A DNA stretch of 64,000 nucleotides from Byssothecium circinans (Eukaryota > Ascomycota > Dothideomycetes > Pleosporales > Massarinaceae): the NCBI GenBank assembly GCA_010015675.1, contig ML977017.1:358565-422564 (forward strand), read 5' to 3'. Position 1 is the stretch's first letter. Every line of letters starts with the position of its first letter. Made by a program: the position numbers and the translations under genes. Below, piece by piece: positions 11,708-23,367 of the stretch. Below the pieces are notes generated by a model that saw only the letters and a list, made by a program, of their open reading frames with translations, had not been told where the DNA came from and did not search any database.

Positions 11708-12847
11708 TCATGTGCCCTCCATCGTTTCGTCCTCGTCGTCATCTTCTGCATCTTCCCAACCGTCTTCCTCCTCTTCACCGGTCGATGGACCTAGTGTATC
11801 ATTCAGGCTCTTTAGTAGCTCGTCCGCATGCTCTTTCAACCGCTCGTCCTCATATTCGAGCACCGTGTATAACTTGAGGCAGTTTTCGAGCCAGTCGCGG
11901 CTTGCCCGCAGCAGTGAAGTCGCCGTGTCACTCTCCTTTGCTTTTTGCTGTTCGGCGAGGAGGTGCAAGCACCAGCCTCCCAGATACCAAGCCTCCACAC
12001 TGCCGTCATTCTCACCAATCAGCCTCTCCAACACCTCAATGGCTTCGTCCTCCATTTCAGCCTCCATCAGCAACCGAGATAAGCTGATGCGTGTTGAATA
12101 GTCGGGCACTTTGGGGTCGTCAGGGTCGGCGTCTTTCCACAGACTCAAACTTCGTGTGAGGGCTGACTTCGCATCGTCGGCGCGTACCTGTGAGAGCCGT
12201 ATTGATGCAAGTGTTTGCAGTGGTTCCGGGCTTTCTGGCGCAACAAGCAGAGCTTCCGTGACTGCGGCTTCGCACCTGGCTTCAGCATCTTCTTCCCACG
12301 AAAGATCCGTCATGTAGACTTCAGCGATACCGCACAGTGCTGTCGCAATCTTTTGCTTCTTCTCTTCGAGTGCCTCTGTAATCTCAGCCTTTTTCACCAG
12401 CGTGCTCTCCAGCCGCTCAACCTCGCGCTTGAGCACTTCTACGCCTTTCTCAAACCACCGTACGCTCTCCGCGCCTCCCTCCTCATTGAGCTGGGCCAGC
12501 CACAAGAACTTCTCCGCTCCGTCATTTTCGCCTTCTTGATCCAATGCGATCGCAGCCTGAAATGCTTCTCTTGCGCTGTCTGCATCCCCTAGCTCAACAT
12601 TTATCTCGCCGAGCAGGTTTAACGCAGGTAGAGCAGCTAGTGTGGGTTCGGAGGTGGGCTGCAGCAAGTTCAATGCTCGGCGGGCCGCTACGAGTGCATC
12701 TTCTGGTTGTGACGTTTGGAGGAGAGTCGCGGCCTGTATTAACAGGGCTTCGGGAGAGGCCTTCGGTTTTTTCGCTGTGCCATTCGACGTACTGTTCTTC
12801 GCATTCTTCGTTTTGCGCGCGCGATCTCGGGGCTTTGTCTTTCCCAT
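11708..12847 (-). CDS. ACL4: Ribosomal protein uL4 assembly chaperone Acl4
   Basis: Single-exon gene, 379 residues. It starts MGKTKPRDRARKTKNAK, a basic stretch that may act as a nuclear signal. TPR helices run from about residue 40 to 330 (for example LIQAATLLQTSQPEDALVAA and EAWYLGGWCLHLLAEQQ). The protein ends in a very acidic tail (EEEEDGWEDAEDDDEDE). This is the layout of Acl4, the dedicated chaperone that holds newly made uL4 (Rpl4) until it enters pre-60S particles. An in-frame ATG ten codons upstream is possible, but the MGKTK start is the conserved one. The gene is divergent from GIR2 with 217 bp between start codons. Confidence 0.87.
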   Translation of the reverse strand: MGKTKPRDRARKTKNAKNSTSNGTAKKPKASPEALLIQAATLLQTSQPEDALVAARRALNLLQPTSEPTLAALPALNLLGEINVELGDADSAREAFQAAIALDQEGENDGAEKFLWLAQLNEEGGAESVRWFEKGVEVLKREVERLESTLVKKAEITEALEEKKQKIATALCGIAEVYMTDLSWEEDAEARCEAAVTEALLVAPESPEPLQTLASIRLSQVRADDAKSALTRSLSLWKDADPDDPKVPDYSTRISLSRLLMEAEMEDEAIEVLERLIGENDGSVEAWYLGGWCLHLLAEQQKAKESDTATSLLRASRDWLENCLKLYTVLEYEDERLKEHADELLKSLNDTLGPSTGEEEEDGWEDAEDDDEDETMEGT

Positions 12848-13064
12848 GTTGATAGGATATGCGAGATCAAATTGCAATTTGAGAATTAGTGAGCGAAGAG
12901 AAATATCGAGCTATGTTGCTGGCGGGCGAGGTCGCTACTGAAATTTTGAAGGATATGGACCGCGCACCGGACCGCCGAGGCCCCGCCATTCCCCCGCCAA
13001 AAGTACGAAGATTCAACAGCATTACATAGCTCAAACTCACATCTATCACCCACGAGTAGCCACG
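12848..13064. promoter_or_regulatory. Shared ACL4/GIR2 divergent promoter region
   Basis: 217 bp separate the two start codons of these head-to-head genes, so both promoters must lie here or overlap. No TATA box is evident. Confidence 0.6.
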
Positions 13065-13860
13065 ATGGGCATCGAAGACCAGAAAGAGGAGCGCGAAGTG
13101 CTCGAATCTATCTTTCCAGAAGAGATCACAGGTCCGCTCCACCATCTAGCAGGAAGCTCAACGACTAATCCGTTCCAGATGTTTCCGAGACTGAATTCCG
13201 CATATCAATACAGCTCGAAGTGACCAACGCCGAAGACGACGACTCAGAAGCACGTATGTATTTACTCTATATCGTTAACACGGGTGCGGCTGCTAAGAAA
13301 GTATAGCAACAATCATTCTCAATGTCCGCTACTCCCCCAACTACCCCGACGAAGCCCCCGATCTCGACTTGAGCCAACCGCCCAACGCGCCCAAACACCC
13401 GTACCTTGACATACAACAAGACAAAGCCGTCCTCCTCTCCTCCCTCTCCGAAACCATCACCGACAATCTCGGCATGCAAATGATCTTCACGCTCGTCACA
13501 ACCCTCAAAGACACCGCCGAGCTCCTCATCGCCGAGCGACAAAATGCCAAACAAGCCCTCATAGAAATTGAGGCGCAGAAGGCGGAGGAGGAGGAGAACA
13601 GAAAGTTCCAAGGCGAGGCAGTCACACGGGAGAGCTTTTTGAGGTGGAGGGAGGAATTCAGAAAAGAGATGGCGGAAGAGCAGAGGAGGAAAGAGGAAGC
13701 GGAGTTGGATGAGAAGAAGAAGAGTGGGAAGAAGGAGGAAAAGAAGTTAACGGGAAAGGAGCTGTGGCAGCAGGGTCTAGCTGGTAAAGGTGATGTGGAG
13801 GAGGAGGGAGATGATGCCTTGGAGGGAATGGATAAGTTGAAGATAGGTGCTGCTTCATGA
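13065..13860 (+). CDS. GIR2: RWD-domain protein Gir2 (DRG/Gcn1 partner)
   Basis: Exons 13065-13131, 13179-13253 and 13307-13860 give 231 residues. The introns are 47 and 53 nt; the first has a CTAAT-type branch site, and both keep phase. The RWD domain (about residues 5-115) starts EDQKEEREVLESIFPEEI and contains the RYSPNYPDEAP turn typical of RWD folds. A charged coiled-coil tail rich in E and K follows, then a KELWQQGLAGKGD-like end. Yeast Gir2 binds the GTPase Rbg2 and competes with Gcn2 for Gcn1, linking it to translation control. The 3' end lies 69 bp from the convergent LYR gene. Confidence 0.85.
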
Positions 13861-13929
13861 TAGTACATCAGCGCACATAAATATACCCTCACATGTTCAA
13901 AAATCGGATCGGAATGGCGAGTCGAGCGG

Positions 13930-14873
13930 TTATGTTAGCCAGCGTGACTTTATAGGTTTTCCCTTTCTCCCCCTGACGACCTTTTGCCCTTCTAGCTCTG
14001 CCAGCTTCGTCTCTTCGTCGACAATTTTCAGCATCTTTCTAGTAATACACTTGTCGTTCGCTAGTATCTTGTCGTAAGCCGTGTTGCTTTCGCGCAAAGC
14101 TTCATTTATAGGATCCGCCCATCTCATGTGCCCTTCTCTCCCAACGCCACACTCCCGTTTCAGAATATCGTCCCAATCATCCTCATATCTTCCCAGCGGT
14201 AGCCAGTAGTTGGCGAACAGAATTCGGGAATCGAAATTGTCAATCCGCGTTTGGAGCTTCTGCCGTAATATGCGACTCAGTGCGGGTGGTTGCGGCTTCT
14301 TGAGACGTAGAAAGGGTACACCGTTCGCAGAAGCAAGTATAGGGACGTGGCGCGGGCCGGACACCTTTGCGTACGGACGCACGTTGAGAACGGCTCTATC
14401 CAGTGGTAGGCACTCGACTAGTCTCTTCTTCGACGGATCAGGAGTGGGCAGAGGAGGAGGAAGTGGTGGCGTGCGTTTGAGCCCCTGCGGTAGGGTGGAG
14501 ATGAGGGAGTTGAGGGAGCTTATGCTCGTGATGTCGCCGGTCTCTGCGGCATCGAGGTGCTGGAGAACCTGCCCATCTCTCAGCCAAGTACTCAAAAGAT
14601 CATAGCGGAGACGAACCTCGTAGCCTGCCCGAAATACGTAACGCAGCTGATAGCTGCTCTGTATCTTCCTGTTTCGGCGGAATTTGTTGCGAATGGCGTT
14701 GCGCAACGCGGTACGATCATCGACCGGAAGAGGTGCGGAGGGACATCGTGAAAGCAGCGCCCTGTACAGGGCGATCGCTGGGTCAATTAGATATTAGGAG
14801 TGGAACGAGAAGAATCGGATTTACCTGCCACGCGATGCTGGGTTGAATTCTTAGGCGGGAGATATCGTGGCAT
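13930..14873 (-). CDS. LYR-motif (complex 1 LYR) family protein with long C-terminal extension
   Basis: Exons 14873-14825 and 14777-13930 give 298 residues. The 47-nt intron restores a start MPRYLPPKNS and the join HRVA/AIALYRALL, creating the LYR tripeptide that defines the family. The arginine-rich helix ALRNAIRNKFRRN and a second helix follow, as in three-helix LYR folds. LYR proteins normally sit in the mitochondrial matrix and serve Fe-S transfer, acyl-carrier-protein binding or respiratory complex assembly. Most are 80-150 residues. Here about 200 further residues follow, with a Pro-rich linker (TPPLPPPLPTPDP) and a conserved-looking C-terminal part. The specific member is not identified. 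Confidence 0.78.
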
Positions 14874-15236
14874 ACATAGGTCCTGTTGGTGATGAAGTTC
14901 TGCTTGCGACGCGATGCATCAACCAATGTCACGAAACAGCACACGATCACGTGCACAACCAATTTCCAAAGTTTCTTTTTGTTCAAGTGTTCACCAACAC
15001 TGCACCAAGTTAGCGGTCTAACACGACTTGTCCATCATCGGTTTTGCAGTAGTGATCTCATTTGTCTGCGCTCTAGTGCCCAGCCAATCCCGTGCCCGAA
15101 AACTCCACCCAATGCACCGCACTACATTCACACTGGCAAGTCGTCAACGACATTCACTCGGAAGAGACTACAACATGTCTACGAGCCAATAGTGAAACCT
15201 TACTACCGGATCCATGAAGCAGATGCCCTGGTGTCC
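14874..15236. other. Intergenic region
   Basis: This is the upstream region of the LYR gene and the downstream region of MMS2. I see no gene. Confidence 0.4.
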
Positions 15237-15855
15237 TTAGTATGTGGTGCCCTCAGGCGGCTGCGGGAGCTTCTTGTGTTGCGGAAGAGCCATGTATCTA
15301 TCACATATCAATCAATGTCCCGTAGACCTCTTTCAGACCACATACCTCCGCAGTTCTATCAAAATTGTCTCCATGGTAAAGTCTCTCTTCCATTGTACAA
15401 GGCACGGCAGCTTCGTCGGATCGACCTTCGACCCTTATCAGTTTGCTTTCCTGTGAAGCGCGTCACCACAGCATACCTTTCCGTTCCTCTGGTCAACGCA
15501 GGGCATATTGATCTTCGAAGTGAATGAGATCTCAGGAGGCTTATCGGGGTAGTCGGGGCCGCAATGGATCTTGACGCTGTAGATACGGTTCTCGTGAACG
15601 CTCTGGAAAAGCATTAGCGATGCAATTTCACGGTCAAGAAGGGCACGTACATGAGGTGGGCCGAGGATGGTGCCGTTCCAGTCAGACATCAACAAGTCGT
15701 CTCCATTGTCGAGACCATAAGAACATGCCTCTATGGTAATGTGAGTTGGAGGCCAATGGGGAGCAGTTTGCGCACTGCATACCGGCACCCAAGCCCTTCT
15801 CGCCCTTCTCCAGCTCCTCGAGTAGTCGAAAGTTGCGCGGCACCTTTGCACCCAT
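15237..15855 (-). CDS. MMS2: Ubiquitin-conjugating enzyme variant Mms2
   Basis: Non-catalytic E2 variant that pairs with Ubc13 to build Lys63-linked chains on PCNA for error-free post-replication repair. Five exons (15855-15783, 15730-15651, 15602-15477, 15425-15346, 15297-15237) give 139 residues, the normal length. The introns are 47-52 nt and all joins keep phase. The spliced protein reads [21 protein letters not shown], then [36 protein letters not shown] and [18 protein letters not shown]. As expected for this family there is no HPN motif and no catalytic cysteine at the usual place. It is divergent from MON2. Confidence 0.94.
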
Positions 15856-16270
15856 GTTGGGATGTTCACGAGAGGCGGACGGCTGAGGAAGGTGGGCTGT
15901 ACCCCGCTATCGACAAGGTAATGATGCAGAATAGGCGGACCAGAAGCGTGTGGAATGAGTCGCGAGGATGTCTTTAGAGACCTCGTATATTTATGTGAGA
16001 ACGATTGAAAAGGGCGAGAGCGGGAGCGATTGCACCTCTTCAGCAATCATGCAATCGCACTGGTAGTCGTAAAGCTTGGCGGGCAGCCGCGATCCACTCA
16101 GAGATCGTCATCACCGGTTCATCGTTTCTCCGGACTCCAGATCACTTGACACTTGATAGGTTGCCTTTCACCTTTAGACATGGCGGTATAGCCTCGCAAC
16201 CACCCTTCTTTGGAGCCATTTGACCCTCCACCTTACTCAGCGCCCAGATGCGACGTCTACGACCCCGAGG
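15856..16270. promoter_or_regulatory. MMS2/MON2 divergent intergenic region
   Basis: About 415 bp separate the start codons of two divergently transcribed genes. It must contain both promoters. No clear TATA box is seen. Confidence 0.5.
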
Positions 16271-19200
16271 ATGACAGCACAGATCCTGGCGGCTGAGTTG
16301 GGAAACCTCATTCAAGACTCCAAGCGCAAGAACACGGAACTGCGAAGTGCCGCCGACAAGGCCCTTCAAGACCTCAAAACGCTCTCCGTCACTTCAGAGG
16401 TCCAGCTGTCTGCAGGCAAGTTTTGTCTTTTCAAAACTTTGGCTCCTGGGCTGACTCAAAAACAGACCTCTCGAGACGGCCACATTTCATTTCTCCATTT
16501 CTCATTGCTTGCAATACTCACAATACCAAATTCGGCTCAACAGGCGTCTCCTGTCTTCAGAGGCTTAGTGTCTCCCGGGCGCTTCCAAAAGAACGGTTGA
16601 ACGAAGTACTTGATGCGCTCAAAGAATGCGTGACTCTTAGTAGGCAGCCTGTATTAGTTCTCCGTCAATGCCAACGTCTAACAAATGCATGCAGGCCACG
16701 ATGTACAGTTGAAAATTCTCCAAGCGCTGCCGTCCTTGATCCAGAATTACCCTACTGAGATTCGTGGTGATCTGCTGTCCACTATCTTGCAGATCTGTTC
16801 AGCACTGCAAAATGTGAAGAACTTCGCCGTCAGCAATACAGCAGCGGCTACATTACAGCAACTCGTTTTTGCGGTATTCGACAGGGTCTCATCGGAAGAC
16901 GGTACTTTTCTGAACGAGTTTCTGTTGGTTGTTCGTCACTAACTTTTCTCCCAGAAAAAGCACTCGAGATTCCAACGGTCACCGAGGTTCAGGGTGATGA
17001 GGGCCCCATCTCGCTCAGGCCAGCAGCCCATGATGCCTACAAGGTAAGATTTCTCTCGTAATTCTTGAAGCCATGCTAACGTTAGTAGGTTTTCAATGAT
17101 CTGAGCCTTCTCATTACCGGAGAGAAACCCACATTCATTCGATTCTCTTCGATCCCATCTACGTCCACGCTGGAAGTGATTGAGTCGATTTTGTCGAACC
17201 ATGGAAGGGTCATGACCACGCACGCAGAGCAAATTTATCTCTTACGATCCTTACTCATGCCCACGATTATCCGTTCTCTCTCGGACCGGCTTTCGTTTCC
17301 GATCACACTGCGGATCATACGCATCCTGAACCTAATTATTCGAAACCACCTCAACATCATGCCTTCAGAATGTGAAATAGCGCTCGGCCTGCTGAACCAT
17401 ATGCTGGATCCGGAGGCCTCAACACTCTGGAAACGTGCGCTCTGCCTCGAAGTTTTCCGGGGAATATATTCAGACTCACGTCTTCTACTTCAAATATATT
17501 CTCATTTCGACATGCAGGAAGGCAAGAAAGACATCTTTGGGGATAACTTAGCTTCTTTCGTGCGCCTGTCTACTGAGAAGCCAATACTCATCGGGCATAG
17601 TCAGCAATCCACGTTACCTACGCGTCGTGCGGGTGAGAAAGATAGTGGATCAGAGCAAGCGGTTGCTGAGGCTGATGCTCTTGCCGGTGTTATTGGCGGG
17701 CCTGTAACGGAGACGAACAGTCCCGGTCACCCTGCGGGCATCAGCTCCCAATGGAGCACCATGAAGACAGCATGCATCGACCATCTCGATAAGTCAGAGC
17801 CACCACATCTACCAGAAACGTACGTCTACAGTCTAGTCTTGACATGCATCACAAACGTTTCGGAGAGCCTAGCCAAATTTGTGCTGCCCCTTACAGTGCA
17901 CCATGACAGTAAAGGCAGGCGAAAAAAGGCGGAAGAACTGCCAAAGCTAGATCCAGAACCTAGTTCACCACCGCCGGGTGGCGATCGTCTATCTAGAACT
18001 CAGTCTTTCAGGAAGCGGACTATCCCTATCAATCCCCTCGACCTCGAGGATCATTCGGCCTATGCATATATACAGGCATCAGCAACATTAGTTACGGAAT
18101 GCTGGCCTGCAGTTCTTGCCACATGCTCCACCTTCCTGAACGCTGCGCTAGATGCCGATTACTATCGTGCTTTGGTCAGAGCGATCCAGAAGTTTACCCA
18201 GGTCGCAGGACTTTTAAGGCTGCCGACGCCCCGTGACGCATTTCTCACCACTCTCGGAAAAGCTGCTATCCCATCAAGCATGTTACTTGCCAATGTGGCA
18301 TCACCAAGATCTCCAGCTGCTGAGAATTCCGGTGTTTTATCGAACGCTAAAGGTTTGCTCAGTGTTGATAGTTTGGTGAGCCAAGCGTCTTCAGCACTGG
18401 AGAAGAGTCAACGCCCCTCCCGCGACACAGGCCTACCAGCGCTTGGGCCTCGTAACCTGCTTTGCCTGCGAGCCCTGCTCAACCTAGCGATCGCATTGGG
18501 TCCTACGCTTCGAAAAGCTTGGTCCATTGTCTTCGAAACTTTACAAATGGCGGATCTTGTGATGGCACTATCGAATCAAAATGGAGTCAGGACACCAAGT
18601 GGTTCTGGAGCACGCACGGAACAGGATCCCTCATCAGAAAAGGTTGAGGCTGAAACTTCAGCTGTCCAAGCGGCCGCTCGAAGATTATTCGAAAGCACTG
18701 TGGACTACCCAAACGAGTCATTTGTGGAAGTACTCCAAGCGTTGTGCGCGTTGATATCCAGCAGCAGTGGTGCACCCAGCGGCGACCGCACCCCTACGAA
18801 TGCTAACCGTCCCAAGGTGTTACATCAACGACGCCTAGGAAGCGTCTCCGGGATATCTCTAGGAAATGAGTCGAACTCGCGAGATTCTACTTTTGCGCTA
18901 AATAAAATCGGCGAACTCGCTGCCATCAACGAAGAGAGACTCGCTCATTTCAATCCATCTGATAGCGGATGGTGCATTTTGGTCACAGAGCTCATCCGCT
19001 TCTCTACAGATGGAAACAAAGCGCCACAGACCAGACTGCTTTCGGCAGACATATTGTCTCGGACAGTGAGAGAAATAGCAGAACTATCTATATCCGATGA
19101 AGAGCGTGAGGAGGTACAAGCCCGTATCCTTTCGGCTCTGCAGGCACAGATATCGGCCCTACACCAGGACAGCGATGACGACAATTCATACAATGACACG

Positions 19201-21590
19201 GACGTTCGTATACACCAGGTCGCGCTTGAGGCACTGGAAGGTGTGATTGAAAAGTGTGGTGAACCTTTGATTGCTGGATGGGCGTCCGTCTTTGACTGCC
19301 TCCTGAGCGTCTTCGATCGGAGTTTTCCCGCCGATCGTGATGGAGAGACATCCACCCAGCCAAATGTACAATCAAGCAAAGTCGACGATTCGATTGAGGT
19401 GATATCAAAGTCGCTGGCGCGGACGGCGTTTGGCACAGTGCAGTTGGTTTGCTCTGACTTTCTTGCGGCGGTTCCTACTACCTCCCTTGCAACCCTCCTT
19501 GAGCTCTTACTGAGCTTTTCCTCTCAGCAGGATGATCTAAATATGTCGCTTACGGTAGGGGCTTATTATTCTGTTCCATGTGCTCCCTCGCTAACATAGT
19601 CTAGGCTGTGACTTTCTTCTGGAACATTTCAGACTTTCTGCACGCACGAAGTGCCCTCTCGCAACTACCGGATATACTCGGCAATGTTGAGAAACTCGGT
19701 GAAGTTCGACGAGCTGTCAAGTTGAAGTCACAAGAGGGCAACATTTCTGCCTTATGGCTCCAGGTCCCCTTGAATCTCTCTGCCATTACGACCGACAGGC
19801 GTGCAGAGTTACGGAATACAGCCATCCAGACAATACAGCGAATATTCGAAAACTACGTCGACCAATTGTCATCTCGTTCGTGGATGCTATGCTTACGCAC
19901 TGTGCTGTTCGGCATGGTGGAGTCAAATCTAGCTGTCCAAAACAACATCCGAAAGGCTCGCTCACCTCCCCTAGATGACATTATAGCTTGGAACGAGACG
20001 ACCAGGACAGTTTTGGACTCTGTCAGCAATCTCGTCTCGATGTACATGGATAAGATTGAAGATGCATCCAGGCTTGGTGAAGCATGGTCTGACCTCCTGG
20101 ATTACTTCCGACGGTACTTCCTGTGCAGTTCACACGCACTTGGACTATCGGTCTTCAAGACGATCACCCAAGTACTATCCCGTATAGACGATCCGCAGGT
20201 GATAGGCAACCCCCCTCTACTCAAAACGGCGACAGTCTGGAGGGAATACTTCCAACATCGCGACACTTGGCAAAGCAGTGCAGAAAAGAACCAAGATACA
20301 TTCGTAGCATATGCCCAGGCGTTCAAAGCAATTTACCGGCTAGGTAACCAATCACTCGATGCTAAGGATGTCATGGACATGCTGTGCAATATCGAAACGT
20401 GTATCGTCGACTCTGACGAAGTTCCTTACTCCTCTGACCTCGACAGCATGACCGATCTACAAAAACTTAGTATCGACTGCTTCTCCACAGTTCTCCCCGA
20501 CAGTCCAGGCCTTCCCGATTTTCTCATACGAACGCTTAGCAGACTCGCTATACTACCATACTCCTCACAGGGGAATAACCTCGGAAAGAGTGGTCCTACT
20601 TTTGTAGCTTTGTCCAAAGCAGCAATGGGCACATTGCAAGACATTATGGTCAGGTATGTTGCCGACGAGAGTATCTACTCCAGTGGTACTTTCCTCTCCA
20701 CTATAAAAAGCCTTGAGAAGCCAATACAAGAGAAGTACGTTTGGCAACGCGAGGGCAAGGCGCCAACTATCTGGCAGAAAGCCACGACTACCTCTCTCGC
20801 TATACTGGAACCTAGTCTCGCTTTCGTCAACAAATTGACCGGCGATGAACTACGGGATGCTTGGGAACAAATTGTCAAAATCGCAAGCGGCATAACTCAT
20901 GCTCACCTTTCCCCGTTTTCTTCTGCTGCCTCCCTCTCGCAAGACGAAAAGTTCGACATCGAGGCCTTCACCAAGCTCCGAAATCTCATCATCCCCTCTC
21001 TCGGCTCGCCCTCTTTGCCAGACGCTCTTCGCCGCACTTACACACGCAACCTCTTCGAGACCTCCATTGTTCACCAACCCTCTCCAGGCGAGATCCCCGA
21101 TCTAGCAGGCAGTCCCCTAGAAGACCTCTACAAGGTACGCCTCGGCCGTACCGATGACCCAGACCCAGCTTCCCGCACCGAAATGGCCTACTTTTGTACC
21201 TCCGAACTCTTCGGCCTCCTCTCTGTGCACGACAACAGCCCGGAACGTATCAAGCTCGCACAGGCCGCTGCTCCATATCTGATCTTGAGAGCTGCACTGC
21301 CGCTCAGATCATACATCGCGGACCATCCACTACGAGGACGCATGCCGCAGCCTGAAAGCCAGAGACAGGAGTTGCTGTTCGTGTTGAGGGAGCTGGGAAC
21401 GTTGAAGAGCGAACCTGCGGCTATTCCGGATGCCCCAGGCGTGAAGAGCAAGTTCAAGAAGCATTTGCATCGGTTGTATCCGCTACTTGTGAAAGCGATT
21501 CGGGTGGCAAGGACTGATGTAGAGGTTTCTGAGGCGCTGAATGGATTGATGGAGATGGTGGGGCTGGAGTTTGGGGTGCTGAATGAGTAA
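16271..21590 (+). CDS. MON2: Mon2, Golgi/endosome trafficking scaffold
   Basis: Six exons (16271-16415, 16466-16639, 16695-16901, 16955-17043, 17089-19554, 19605-21590) give 1688 residues, close to yeast Mon2 (1636). Mon2 is an Arf-GEF-like protein without a Sec7 catalytic domain. It works with Dop1 and flippase Neo1 in Golgi-to-endosome recycling. The start MTAQILAAELGNLIQDSKRK is the N-terminal DCB-like region. The joins LSA/DLSRRPHFI, TLS/HDVQLKILQ and SSED/EKALEIP match the family. The HUS-like part is at RLSFPITLRIIRILNLI, and the rest is HEAT-like helices. Intron 1 begins GC rather than GT (CAG/GCAAGT ... ACAG), and only this join keeps the frame and conserved residues. The ATG at 16271 is preferred over in-frame upstream codons because it starts the conserved block. 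Confidence 0.92.
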
Positions 21591-21724
21591 GGTAGTAAGT
21601 GAGTGTGGGCATGTAGAAGACAGTGTGAAAGGGGAACCTTTGATAGATAGAATTCGAACGATTGCTGCATGACATATTTCATTACACATTTGAGACCGTA
21701 TTATCATAAGTCAAATCAAGTCTC

Positions 21725-23367
21725 TCAAGCTAACATCACCCCACGCTCCCCGTCCCCATCCGCAAACGTCTCCCTCAGAACATCTAACACCTCCTTCAGA
21801 ACCACAGCCTCACATCCCTCCACCCTCCTGCACAACTCCACCAACAACCTTATACTCTTTTGCGTATCATCATGCGTCAGCCCCAGCATCTCTTTTCGGC
21901 CCTTGACAGCAGCAACAACATACTCCACCGCTTTCTTCATATTCATATCCAAATCATTCCAATTCACAGTCTCGTCTTTCACATTGCCATCGACGAATGT
22001 GTAGAGCTGGCCAAGTGTGTGCGCTGCATTGTAACGGAGGGATGGAGCGATTGGCGAAGCGGACGTATAAATGTCTTTTAGTGCTTGACGCGCGCGCGTT
22101 ACGCGAGGTGGTTGGGTATGCATGCAAGCGTGGGCGATGAGGAATAGGATGTCAGTGTCCGAGGGCGTGGAAGGAGAGGTTGGCGGAGAGGTTGAGGTAG
22201 TCCGAGGGAGGAGGGAGAAAGCAGCCTCGAGTTGAGACAGGGCTTCGGTGTACATGGACAGCGAGAGAATGGATTGTGCGTTTGAGTACAGATGGTTCAG
22301 GCGGGTGAGGTCGTCGGTGGCGTTGGTGTTGGTATCGTGGGTAGCGCCATCGTAGTAGTCGGATGATGGAGAGTCGCAGAGCGTGGGGAAATGGGTGCTG
22401 AAAGGGGTGTGCATCGTGGAGGATAGATGTAAGGGGCTAACTTCAGTGAGGGTGATGCGTTGTAGAGAATCTTCGATCTGGGTTTTGGTTGTTTTCGTTG
22501 ACGCGGATGTTTGCGCAAAAGACGGTTCGCGTGTTGACGCTTCGGCCATCTCGATAGCGTTTTCGCCGTGGCTTTGTGCGGAAGCGTTGCTTCGGCACCA
22601 TTTTACCATTTTCATGGCCACGCCTATGAGGCTTTGGAGGATCTTGATGAGCTCTTCACGTTGTTGCCGGAGGTCTGTTCCGCCAGTCTTGCTTGAGCCT
22701 GGTCGGTAGGAGATGGTGACGGAAAGTTCCGGGATGCTGTCATCGCGAGCAAGCTTGATGGAGTTCTTGGTGAGCTCATTGATCCAGTCGTCGATTGCAT
22801 TGAGAGCGAGGGCACGGAAGTCGGCGTTGAACGAGTAGTGGATGGAGTACCTTGGGACCCTTAGTAGTGCTCTCGACCAATGCGAGATTGTGTGAATGGT
22901 TGCTTGTGGAAAAGTTATCCTGGCTTTTGATAGAGGACTCACACTGCGGAAAGCAATAGCGGGTTGCTTAGTGCGGTGATATATATGGTAAGTCTCAACC
23001 TCAGATGCTGCATCTCGCCCGCTGATTTTAGTAGATAACGCCTTACACTGAAGGATTCATTCCTGATTCCATTCAACAGCATTGTCTTGATCCTCGCAAA
23101 GCAAGCCTGCGCATTTCCCAAAAGGGCCGAGAGTCGAGACACATCACACCAATCTTGATACTTTTTGTCGTCATTGAGGACTTGGTGGGAGAGAAGAACA
23201 AGCGAGTAGTGGAACGTTTCAAGGTCGCCTGATAGGCCGTTTATCGGGTCGCAGGATATATCGAGGGGTCTGAGGAGCCGGAGGAGGACAGTGATACTGG
23301 AACTGATGTCGTTGACATGGGAAGTGAATGTTGATGTTTCCTTCGACTGGGAAGATGAAGAAGCCAT
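21725..23367 (-). CDS. Unrecognised protein, possible helical repeat C-terminus
   Basis: Exon 1 is 23367-22943 and ends with a GTGAGT donor. Exon 2 most likely starts at 22859, with 22850 as an in-frame alternative acceptor, and ends at 21725, giving about 519 residues. I do not recognise the family. The first 140 residues are Ser-rich, then amphipathic helices (SSSITVLLRLLRPLDIS, SLVLLSHQVLND) that slightly recall fungal STAND-protein N-termini. The middle has HYSFNADFRALALNAIDDWI and a beta-like SIPELSVTISYRP. A low-complexity Ser/Thr segment separates a C-terminal part with TPR-like helices (LYSNAQSILSLSMYTEALSQ). It converges with MON2 with 134 bp between ends. Confidence 0.6.

Noticed and set aside
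11240..11794. 184-codon open frame on the plus strand across the ACL4 3' end
   Set aside because: It overlaps the ACL4 coding end on the opposite strand, and the composition looks like an antisense shadow.
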